DNA of 64,000 bases from Jiangella alkaliphila (GTDB lineage Bacteria; Actinomycetota; Actinomycetes; Jiangellales; Jiangellaceae), in contig NZ_LT629791.1 in assembly GCF_900105925.1 (NCBI RefSeq), positions 1,054,001-1,118,000 on the forward strand, written 5' to 3'. The notes beneath the pieces are model-generated. The model saw only the letters and a list, made by a program, of their open reading frames with translations. It was not told the origin of the DNA and made no database searches. How positions within the stretch are numbered: position 1 is the stretch's first letter; each line of letters opens with the position of its first letter. Below, in pieces: positions 44,934 to 52,064 of the stretch. Made by a program: the position numbers and the translations under genes.

Positions 44934-45685
44934 AGTAGGTCCTCCTGGGCCAGCGCCACGACGACGATCGCGACGGCGAGGTTCGTCAGCGCCACCCCGG
45001 CGCCGAGCACGTCTCCGGTGACCCCGCCGATCCGCCGACGGGCGGCACGGCGCAGGCCGAGCACCGGCACGGCCGCCGCGGCGAGCACGACCGGCGCCCA
45101 CCAGCCGGTCACGAGCACGGCCACGACGAGCACGGTCACCGCCGCCACGACGGCATCCCCGGCACGGAGCCGGCCGAGCCGCTGGCCCTGACCATCGACC
45201 CGGGCGACCGGCAGCCAGGCCGCCAGCACCAGCGGCGCCGCCCGCGCGACGACGTGGCCGGCGAGGAGCACGCGGGCGACGTCGGTGAAGGCCGCCGATC
45301 CGGCCGTCGCCAGCAGCGCCACCCGAAGCAGCAGGTCGCCGGCCAGCGCCAGCGCGCCGTACGTGCCGAGCCGGCTGTCGCGCATGATCTCCAGGCGCCG
45401 TTCCCGGGTCGAGCCGCCCCACAGCCCGTCAGCGGTGTCTGCGAGCCCGTCCTCGTGCAGGGCACCGGTGACGATCACGGTCGCCAGCACCGCCGCCACC
45501 GCGGCCACCAGCGGACCGGCCAGAGCGTCCGCCACCCACCACACCGCCAGCCCCACCGCCCCGACCAGCGCGCCGACCAGCGGGAACCACGCACCGGCCC
45601 GGTCCAACCCTGGTCTAGCGTTCGCGGAAGCGCCGACCGGTATCCGGGTCAGGAACTCCACCGCCGTACGCAGCGCCGCGATCAC
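44930..45685 (-). CDS. cobS: Adenosylcobinamide-GDP ribazoletransferase (cobalamin synthase)
   Basis: The 251-residue membrane protein starts at GTG 45685, overlapping the cobQ stop by 4 nt. It has the CobS N-terminus AALRTAVEFLTRIPVG, the metal-binding GALHEDGLADTADGLWGG (about residues 74-91) and RRLEIMRDSRLGTYGALALAGDLLLRVALL. Hydrophobic helices fill the rest. CobS joins adenosylcobinamide-GDP to alpha-ribazole phosphate, the last step of the nucleotide-loop pathway. Its length is normal. Confidence 0.96.
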   Translation of the reverse strand: MIAALRTAVEFLTRIPVGASANARPGLDRAGAWFPLVGALVGAVGLAVWWVADALAGPLVAAVAAVLATVIVTGALHEDGLADTADGLWGGSTRERRLEIMRDSRLGTYGALALAGDLLLRVALLATAGSAAFTDVARVLLAGHVVARAAPLVLAAWLPVARVDGQGQRLGRLRAGDAVVAAVTVLVVAVLVTGWWAPVVLAAAAVPVLGLRRAARRRIGGVTGDVLGAGVALTNLAVAIVVVALAQEDLL

Positions 45686-47076
45686 GACAGCCCCACCAGA
45701 CCCCGCAGCAGCCGCGTGTCGACGTGCTGCTCGACGACGTCGGCGAGCCGCTCGAACGTCGCCTCCAAGGTCCGGGCCGGCCGGGCGCCGAAGAGAGCCT
45801 CGAGCACCGCCGCGTCCTCGAACAGGCCGTGCAGATACCACCCGGCGACGTTCCTGTCGGCCACGACGACGGCGTCCGACCCGGCGTCGTCCACCGTGCG
45901 GCCCTGCCGGATCTCATAGCCGTGGACCGGCAGCCCGCTCAGCGCCGCCCACGGCTCGGCGAACGCGGGCAGCGTCAGCGACCGCCGCCGGACCAGCTTG
46001 TCGCGCTCGAACGTCGTGGTCAGCGGCAGCAGGCCGAGCCCGTCGCCGGCACCGTCGACGCCGTGCGGATCGGACAGCCGCCGTCCGAGCAGCTGCAGCC
46101 CGCCGCACACGCCCATGACCCGCACCCCCGGCCGCCCGGCGGCCGCGACCACCGCGTCGCCGACCCCCGAGTCTCGCAGCCAGCGCAGGTCCGACGCCAC
46201 GTGCTTCGAGCCCGGTAGCAGCACCGTTGCCGCGCCGTCGAGGTGCCAGGGCTGCGTCGCCCAGCGCACGTCGGCCACCTGCTCCAGCAGCGCGAACTCG
46301 TCCAGGTTCGACGCCGCCGGGTAGCGGACGATCGCGACCGGCGGCAGCCCGCCCCGCACCGGCGCTCGCAATGCCGCGCCGTCCTCGTCGGGGAGGTCGT
46401 GCCGGATCATCGGGACGACGCCGACGGTCGGCACGCCGGTCAGCCGTTCCAGCTGTTCCGGCCCGGGCGGCAGCAGCGACGCGTCGCCGCGGAAGCGGTT
46501 GAGCACGAAGCCGCGGATCCGCCGCTGGTGGTGCGGCGGCAGCAGCGCCCACGTGCCGTAGAGGTGGGCGAAGGCGCCGCCGCGGTCGATGTCGACGGCG
46601 AGCAGCACGGGCGCCTCGGCCCGCTCGGCGACCCTCATGTTCACGATGTCGTTGGCGGCGAGGTTGATCTCGGCCGGGCTGCCGGCGCCCTCGATGACCA
46701 CGACGTCGTACTCGTCGAGCAGCTCGGCCAGCGCGTTCTCGATGGTGGGCCAGAGGGCTTCGCTGCGGTCGCGCCACGGCCGCCGGGACAGTTCGGCGTC
46801 GACGCGGCCCAGCCGGACGACCTGGCTGGTGCCGGACTCGGGCTTGAGCAGGACGGGGTTCATCCGCACGTCCGGCTCGACCCTGGCGGCGCGCGCCTGC
46901 AGCCACTGCGCGACGCCGATCTCGCCGCCCTCGACGACGCGCGCGTTGTTCGACATGTTCTGTGCCTTGAACGGCGCGACCTTCAGGCCCTGGCGCACGT
47001 ACCAGCGGCACAGCGCGGTCGTGAGCAGGCTCTTCCCGGCCCAGCTGGTGCAGCCCTGCACCATGACGGCGGTCAT
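45682..47076 (-). CDS. cobQ: Cobyric acid synthase
   Basis: The 464-residue enzyme starts at ATG 47076, overlapping the cobD stop by 4 nt. The N-terminal ATPase domain has a P-loop-like VQGCTSWAGKSLL, where Asp of the usual TSDAGKS is Trp, then FKAQNMSNNARV and ARVEPDVRMNPVLLKPES. The C-terminal amidotransferase domain has the nucleophile in VMGVCGGLQLLGRR and the catalytic His in NVAGWYLHGLFED. CobQ amidates four side chains of adenosylcobyrinic acid diamide, using glutamine and ATP. Confidence 0.96.
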   Translation of the reverse strand: MTAVMVQGCTSWAGKSLLTTALCRWYVRQGLKVAPFKAQNMSNNARVVEGGEIGVAQWLQARAARVEPDVRMNPVLLKPESGTSQVVRLGRVDAELSRRPWRDRSEALWPTIENALAELLDEYDVVVIEGAGSPAEINLAANDIVNMRVAERAEAPVLLAVDIDRGGAFAHLYGTWALLPPHHQRRIRGFVLNRFRGDASLLPPGPEQLERLTGVPTVGVVPMIRHDLPDEDGAALRAPVRGGLPPVAIVRYPAASNLDEFALLEQVADVRWATQPWHLDGAATVLLPGSKHVASDLRWLRDSGVGDAVVAAAGRPGVRVMGVCGGLQLLGRRLSDPHGVDGAGDGLGLLPLTTTFERDKLVRRRSLTLPAFAEPWAALSGLPVHGYEIRQGRTVDDAGSDAVVVADRNVAGWYLHGLFEDAAVLEALFGARPARTLEATFERLADVVEQHVDTRLLRGLVGLS

Positions 47077-48041
47077 CGCGCCCGCGCCCCGGCGACTACG
47101 GCGGCAGCTGCGGCCAGCGCCCACCCGCGGCGCCGGGCCAGCCGCAGAGCAGCACGGACGTCACCGGGCTCGACCGCGCGACCTCCCGCACCGAGCGCGT
47201 AGACGCCCGGCTTGGCCAGCCACACGCCCAGCCGCAGCGCCAGCGCCGCCATCGGCCAGCCCGCGTTCGGTGACGGGGTCAGCGCGGCCTCCGCGCGCAG
47301 CCGCTCCCACGACACCGTCCGGCCGGCCAGCAGCAGACCGGTGAGCCGGGCCGGCACCAGGTTGAGCAGGTCGTCGGCGCGCGCGGCGACCCGGCCGGCG
47401 TGGTTCCAGCGCGGCGTGCGGTAGCCCCAGACGGCGTCGGCGGTGTTGGCGAACCGGTAGAGCGCGGCCGCCGGCAACCCACCCACGGCGTACCAGAACA
47501 GCGGCGCGACGACGGAGTCGGACAGGTTCTCGCCCAGCGACTCGACCGCCGCCTGCCGGATCTCGTCCGGCGTCAGCTCGGACACGTCGCGGCTGACGAT
47601 ACGGGCCACCGCCGCCCGCCCCGCCGCCACGCCGCCGGAGGCCAGGGCGCGCTCCACCCCGGCGACCTCGTCGAGCAGCATCCGGTGCGCGAACAGCGGC
47701 CACAGCGCCACGCCGACGGCGACCGGCCGCAACGGCGACGGCAACCGGGCCGCCGCCCGGGACACGAGCAAGCCCGCGCCGTACGCCGTCACAGCTCCGA
47801 AAGCCCAGGCCAGGGCGCCGGTCGCCACCGCGCGCCCGGGCGGACCCGACGGCACGCGGCGCGCGGCCCAGGCGAGATACCGCCCGGTCCAGCGGACCGG
47901 GTGCACCGCCAGCGGTGGCTCCCGGAACGCGGCGTCCAACGCCACGGCCACCACGACGGCTGCCGCGGCAGTCCACCCGCCCTTGCAATGAGCACGCATA
48001 CGCACCGGTGCGTATCGGTGCTCATTGCAAAGCGCGCTCAC
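47073..48041 (-). CDS. cobD: Adenosylcobinamide-phosphate synthase
   Basis: The 322-residue membrane protein belongs to the CobD/CbiB family, which attaches aminopropanol (phosphate) to cobyric acid. Motifs are AVALDAAFREPPLAVHPVRWTGRYL, RDVSELTPDEIRQAAVESLGENLSDSVVAPLFWYAVGG, YRFANTADAVWGYRTPRWNHAGRVAARADDLLN and AGWPMAALALRLGVWL. The GTG at 48041 overlaps the upstream ATPase stop by 4 nt, as at the other junctions. In that case the first 20 residues derive from a 48-bp palindrome. An ATG at 47999 would omit part of it. Confidence 0.94.
   Translation of the reverse strand: MSALCNEHRYAPVRMRAHCKGGWTAAAAVVVAVALDAAFREPPLAVHPVRWTGRYLAWAARRVPSGPPGRAVATGALAWAFGAVTAYGAGLLVSRAAARLPSPLRPVAVGVALWPLFAHRMLLDEVAGVERALASGGVAAGRAAVARIVSRDVSELTPDEIRQAAVESLGENLSDSVVAPLFWYAVGGLPAAALYRFANTADAVWGYRTPRWNHAGRVAARADDLLNLVPARLTGLLLAGRTVSWERLRAEAALTPSPNAGWPMAALALRLGVWLAKPGVYALGAGGRAVEPGDVRAALRLARRRGWALAAAAAVVAGARAR
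47983..48030. repeat. 48-bp near-perfect palindrome at the cobD start
   Basis: Twenty-two of 24 base pairs match around the centre at 48006/48007 (ATACGCACCGGTGCGTAT in the middle, TTGCAATGAGCA at the edge). It lies 8 nt past the ATPase gene stop and encodes residues 4-20 of CobD if translation begins at 48041. Confidence 0.92.
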
Positions 48042-48850
48042 GCGACCCCGCCGACGTCGCGGAGTCCGCCGGCCGGCCGGGACCGGAGCGGCACGACGAT
48101 CACGCCGCCGTGCGGATCGGTGACCACCCGCACGCGCGCGCCGTAGTGCTCGCGGATCAGCTCCTCGGTCAGCACCTCCTGCGCCGACCCCTGCGCGACC
48201 ACGCGGCCGTCGACCAGCAGCACCAGGTGGTCGGCGAACTGCCCGGCGGTGGTGAGGTCGTGCAGCGCGCTGACCACCGTCAGCCCGCGCGACGCCCGCA
48301 GCTCGTCGACCAGCTCCAGCACCTGCTGCGCGTGGCCGAGGTCGAGCGAGCTGGTCGGCTCGTCCAGCAGCAGCACCGGCGCCTGCTGGGCCAGCGCGCG
48401 GGCCAGCACGGCGCGCTGGAACTCGCCGCCGGACAGCTCCGTGACCATGCGGCCGGACAGCGACCGCAGCTCCAGGGTGTCCAGTAGCTCGCCGGCCACC
48501 GCGAGGTCCTGTGCCGACTCCGTTCCCAGATACGGCACGTACGGCGTGCGCCCGAGCAGCACGTAGTCGAGCACGCTCATGCCGTCGGGCCGGGCCGGGT
48601 CCTGTGGGACGACGGCCACCAGCCGGGCCCGCTCGCGTGAGCGCAGCCGAGCGACCTCGACGCCGTCGAAGGCGATCGTCCCGTCGTGCGCCACAGCACC
48701 GGTCACGGCCCGCAGCAGCGTCGACTTCCCGGCGCCGTTCGGTCCGACCAGCGTCAGCCAGGTCCCGGCGGGGACGCTGAGGCTGACGCCGTCGACCACC
48801 CGGCGCTCCAGCAGGGTGACGGCGACACCGTCGACGGTCAGCGTGGTCAC
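48038..48850 (-). CDS. btuD: Corrinoid ABC transporter ATP-binding protein
   Basis: The 270-residue ATPase starts at GTG 48850, overlapping the permease stop by 4 nt. It has Walker A GPNGAGKSTLL, Q-loop VAVVPQDPARPDG, ABC signature LSGGEFQRAVLARAL, Walker B VLLLDEPTSSLDL and switch His in VSALHDLTTA. It belongs to the FecE/BtuD group that powers B12 and siderophore uptake. Its place between a BtuC-like permease and cobD, behind a B12 riboswitch, supports corrinoid uptake. Confidence 0.94.
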   Translation of the reverse strand: MTTLTVDGVAVTLLERRVVDGVSLSVPAGTWLTLVGPNGAGKSTLLRAVTGAVAHDGTIAFDGVEVARLRSRERARLVAVVPQDPARPDGMSVLDYVLLGRTPYVPYLGTESAQDLAVAGELLDTLELRSLSGRMVTELSGGEFQRAVLARALAQQAPVLLLDEPTSSLDLGHAQQVLELVDELRASRGLTVVSALHDLTTAGQFADHLVLLVDGRVVAQGSAQEVLTEELIREHYGARVRVVTDPHGGVIVVPLRSRPAGGLRDVGGVA

Positions 48851-49908
48851 CACGACCTCCGCGAGCTGCGCAGCACCAGCGTGAAGAACGGTGCGCCGAC
48901 GAACGCCGTCACGACGCCCACCGGCAGCTCGCCGGGCGAGACGACGGTGCGCGCGACGAGGTCGGCGACCACCAGGAAGGTCGCGCCGAGCGCCGCCGCC
49001 AGCGGCAGCACGACCCGGTAGGACGAGCCGGCCAGCATGCGGACGATGTGCGGGACGACGATGCCGACGAACCCGATCAGCCCGCTGACCGACACCGCCG
49101 CCGCGGTGCCGAGCGTCGCCGCCAGCACCACCACCAGCCGGACCCGGCCCGCCGGGACGCCGAGCGTGCCGGCCTCGTCGGGGCCGACGCTGAGGACGTC
49201 GAGCAGCCGCCGGTGCGCCAGGAGCACGACGGCCGACACGGCGATGTACGGCAGCACCGCCAGCACCTCGTCCCACCCGGCGGTGAGCAGCCGGCCCAGG
49301 ATCCAGCCATACACCTCGCGCAGCGTCTCGGAGTTGCGCTGGCTGACGTACGTCTGCACCGAGGTCAGGAACGCCGCGACGGCGACGCCGGCGAGGATCA
49401 GCGAGGTGGTGCTGCGCCCGCCGACGCTGCGGCCCAGCGCGTACGTCGCTGCCACGCCGGCCAGGCCGCCGGTGAACGCCGCCAATGGCACCAGCAGCCG
49501 GTTGCCGCCGGAGACGATCGCGAACGTCGCGCCCAGCCCGGCGCCGGCCGCGACGCCGAGCAGGTACGGGTCGGCCAGCGGGTTGCGGAACACGCCCTGG
49601 TACCCAGCCCCGGCCAGCGCCAGCATCGCGCCGACCATGAGGCCGAGCACGACCCGCGGCGCCCGCAGCTGCCAGAGCACCGCGGCCTCGCGATCGTCCA
49701 GCCCGCCGGCGAGATCGACGCCCGGGAGGAGGTTGACGATCTCGGTGACGACGCCGCGCAGCGGCAGCCCGGCCGGCCCCACAGTGAGGCCGAGCAGGAC
49801 CGCCGCCAGCAGGACCGCGAGCCCGCCGAACAACCAGCGCCGGGGCAGCCGGACCGGCCGCAACGACGGCGTCGCGGTGTCCAGCTCGGTCCCGGCGGCA
49901 CTGCTCAC
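48847..49908 (-). CDS. btuC: Corrinoid ABC transporter permease (FecCD/BtuC family)
   Basis: The 353-residue permease starts at GTG 49908, 4 nt after btuF. About ten transmembrane helices are predicted. Family motifs include LRAPRVVLGLMVGAMLALAGAGYQGVFRNPLADPYLLGVAAGAGLGAT and GLIGFVGIVVPHIVRML (the coupling-helix region). It forms the membrane channel for the substrate delivered by BtuF. Confidence 0.94.
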   Translation of the reverse strand: MSSAAGTELDTATPSLRPVRLPRRWLFGGLAVLLAAVLLGLTVGPAGLPLRGVVTEIVNLLPGVDLAGGLDDREAAVLWQLRAPRVVLGLMVGAMLALAGAGYQGVFRNPLADPYLLGVAAGAGLGATFAIVSGGNRLLVPLAAFTGGLAGVAATYALGRSVGGRSTTSLILAGVAVAAFLTSVQTYVSQRNSETLREVYGWILGRLLTAGWDEVLAVLPYIAVSAVVLLAHRRLLDVLSVGPDEAGTLGVPAGRVRLVVVLAATLGTAAAVSVSGLIGFVGIVVPHIVRMLAGSSYRVVLPLAAALGATFLVVADLVARTVVSPGELPVGVVTAFVGAPFFTLVLRSSRRSW

Positions 49909-49912
49909 AGCG

Positions 49913-50890
49913 TCACTCGACCGGCGCGAGCGCCGTCCGCTCCTCGATGACGGTGCGCAGGAAGTCGACGATGCGCGGGCCCCACCGGCTGGCGATGTCG
50001 GGGTCGACCTCGACGATGCGATCCTCCTGGACGGCCGTGAGCTGGTCCCAGCCCGGCCGGCTCGCGATGTCCTCGGCCACGACGCCGCCCGCGCCGCCGT
50101 CGGCGAAGAAGATGACGTCGGGGTTCGCCGTGACGACGAACTCCGGCGACAGCTGCGGGTAGCCGCCGGCGGCGTCGGGCGCCTCGTCGGCGATGTTCGT
50201 CATGCCGGCCATCGAGTAGATCTCGCCGATGAACGTGCTGCTGGTGACGGTGAAGAAGTTGGGGTCGAGCTCGTGGTAGTACGTCACCGGCGGCGCGTCG
50301 GCAGGCACCTGCGCGACCAGCTCGTCGACGTCGGCCTGCAGTTCGCCGACCAACTCGGCGGCGTCGCCGACGTGGCCCGTCACGGCGCCCAGCTGCTCGA
50401 GCTGCGTATAGGTGTCGTCGAGCGTGACCGCGGCGGGCAGGACGATCGCCGGGATGCCCACGGCGTCCAGACCGGACACCAGCTCGCCCGGGTCGTTGGA
50501 GGCGATGACGAGGTCGGGGTCGTAGCCGACGATCGCCTCGATGTTCGGCTCGAGGCCGGACAGGTCCGTCGTCGGCGCCTCGGCCGGGTAGTTCGAGAAC
50601 GAGTCGGCGGCCACAACGGCCTCACCGGCGCCGACGGCGAACAGCATCTCGGTGGCCGTGGCCGACAGCGAGACGATCTGCTCCGGCTGCTCGGCGATCT
50701 CGACCGGCCCGTTCGCGGTCTCGATGGTGACGGGGAACGTGGCCTCGTCGCCGCCATCGGTGCCGGCGGCCGACGACGGCGCGTCACTCGGCGCGGCGGA
50801 GTCGCCGTCACCGTCGTCGCCACAGGCCACGAGGACGAGCGGGAGTGCGGCCGCCAGCAGGGCGAGTCGCAGGGGACGGGTGGTTCGCAA
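49913..50890 (-). CDS. btuF: Corrinoid-binding lipoprotein (BtuF-like)
   Basis: The 325-residue lipoprotein starts at TTG 50890, six bases after the strong binding site AAGGAGG on the minus strand. The lipobox is LPLVLVACGDD. The two-lobed helical-backbone fold of BtuF/FecB proteins is seen: EQIVSLSATATEMLFAVGAGEAVVAAD, LEPNIEAIVGYDPDLVIASND, and VTANPDVIFFADGG. It should capture B12 or cobinamide outside the cell. It is the first gene after the riboswitch. Confidence 0.92.
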   Translation of the reverse strand: MRTTRPLRLALLAAALPLVLVACGDDGDGDSAAPSDAPSSAAGTDGGDEATFPVTIETANGPVEIAEQPEQIVSLSATATEMLFAVGAGEAVVAADSFSNYPAEAPTTDLSGLEPNIEAIVGYDPDLVIASNDPGELVSGLDAVGIPAIVLPAAVTLDDTYTQLEQLGAVTGHVGDAAELVGELQADVDELVAQVPADAPPVTYYHELDPNFFTVTSSTFIGEIYSMAGMTNIADEAPDAAGGYPQLSPEFVVTANPDVIFFADGGAGGVVAEDIASRPGWDQLTAVQEDRIVEVDPDIASRWGPRIVDFLRTVIEERTALAPVE

Positions 50891-50964
50891 GGTGCGCCTC
50901 CTTCACAGTGGTAAAGGGGCGCGGATGGCGGGGAGCCATCTGCGAACCGCCCTTCTACCGAGGA

Positions 50965-51100
50965 CAATCCGGGCCACGAGGCTGGCGACCTGACTCGTCC
51001 GTCCGCGGCAGGCGGGCGGCTTCACAGTTGCGGGACAGCGCCGGAGTCGAACCGGACTTCGCAGACACTCGTCGCACCCGGGCCGGAGCCCGGGCATTGG
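50965..51100 (-). ncRNA. Cobalamin riboswitch
   Basis: Reading the minus strand, the aptamer landmarks appear in order: a GC hairpin (CCCGGGCTCCGGCCCGGG, about 51091-51074), the conserved GGTTCGACTCCGGCGCTG, CCCGCAACTGTGAA (B12 aptamer core, about 51035-51021), and GACGAGTCAGGTCGCC (50999-50984), which corresponds to the B12 box region. The btuF ribosome binding site lies about 85 nt further on. In this class ligand binding usually blocks translation or causes termination. Boundaries are approximate. Confidence 0.92.
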
Positions 51101-51130
51101 CGATCCTATCGCTTACGCCGGGCGGCGCCG

Positions 51131-52033
51131 TCAGCGCAGCAGCGTGACGTCCAGCTGGGCGATCTCGTCCGGGTCGCCGACCATGTCGATGGCCGTGATG
51201 CGGTCGCCGTCGAAGGTGAGCCGGAACAGCGCTCTCGCCTGTCCGCCCGGCGCCCAGGCGGCGGCCGGGACACCGTCGACGAGGACCGTCTCGGCGTGGG
51301 CGGCGCGGCCGTGGAAGACGCGGGCGACGGCCTCACTGCCGTGCAGCAGGCGGACCAGGTCCGGCGCGCCCTGCGCCCGTCCGATGCGGGCGTTCTCGAT
51401 CGAGGCCTCGTCGGCGCGGAGCACGACATCGGGGTCGAGCAGCGCGAGGAGGTCCTCGAACTGCCCGTTGCGCGAGGCGGCGAGGAACGCGTCGACGACC
51501 AGCCGCTGCCGAGCCGGGTCGACGGACGGGGCCCGCGCACCCTGGACGCGGCGACGGGCCCGGCTGGCCAGCTGCCGGGTGGCGACCGGCGTGCGCTCGA
51601 GGATGACCGCGATCTCGTCGAACGGCATCGCGAACAGGTCGTGCAGGACGAACGCCAGCCGCTCGGCCGGGGCGAGGGAGTCGAGCACCACGAGCAGCGC
51701 CGGACCGACGGCGTCGGCCAGCACCGCCTCGCCCTCGGGATCGAGTGCGGCGGCGTCGACGGTGGCGGAGTCGCGCTCGCCGTCGTCGTCGAGCGGGTCC
51801 TCGCGCCGCGACGTCCGCGAGCGCAGCATGTCCAGCGCCACCCGCGACACCACCGTCGTCAGCCAGCCGCCGAGGTTCTGCACGTCGTCGGTGTCGGCGC
51901 GGCTCAGCCGCAGCCAGGCCTCCTGCACGGCGTCGTCGGCCTCGGCGGACGAGCCCAGCATGCGGTAGGCCACGGCGCGCATCCGCGGCCGGTTCTCCTC
52001 GAACCGCTGGGCCAGCCAGTCGTCGTCGCGCAT
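51131..52033 (-). CDS. ECF sigma factor of the SigJ/ECF41 type
   Basis: The 300-residue protein is counted from ATG 52033, which has GGAG 12 nt upstream; a GTG at 52042 is also in frame. Sigma region 2 is RMRAVAYRMLGSSAEADDAVQEAWLRLSRAD...NLGGWLTTVVSRVALDMLRSR; region 4 is DSLAPAERLAFVLHDLFAMPFDEIAVILERTPVATRQLASRARRRV. A fused C-terminal SnoaL_2-like domain (VDAFLAASRNGQFEDLLALLDPDVVLRADE) is typical of ECF41 sigma factors, where it modulates activity in place of an anti-sigma factor. No cognate oxidoreductase gene is adjacent, unlike many ECF41 loci. Confidence 0.93.
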   Translation of the reverse strand: MRDDDWLAQRFEENRPRMRAVAYRMLGSSAEADDAVQEAWLRLSRADTDDVQNLGGWLTTVVSRVALDMLRSRTSRREDPLDDDGERDSATVDAAALDPEGEAVLADAVGPALLVVLDSLAPAERLAFVLHDLFAMPFDEIAVILERTPVATRQLASRARRRVQGARAPSVDPARQRLVVDAFLAASRNGQFEDLLALLDPDVVLRADEASIENARIGRAQGAPDLVRLLHGSEAVARVFHGRAAHAETVLVDGVPAAAWAPGGQARALFRLTFDGDRITAIDMVGDPDEIAQLDVTLLR

Positions 52034-52064
52034 CGCGGTCACACTCTCCAGTCTCGGTCCGTCA

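Noticed and set aside
51131-52033. Sigma factor as part of the cobalamin operon
   Set aside because: It lies upstream of the riboswitch and ends before it; nothing links its function to B12.
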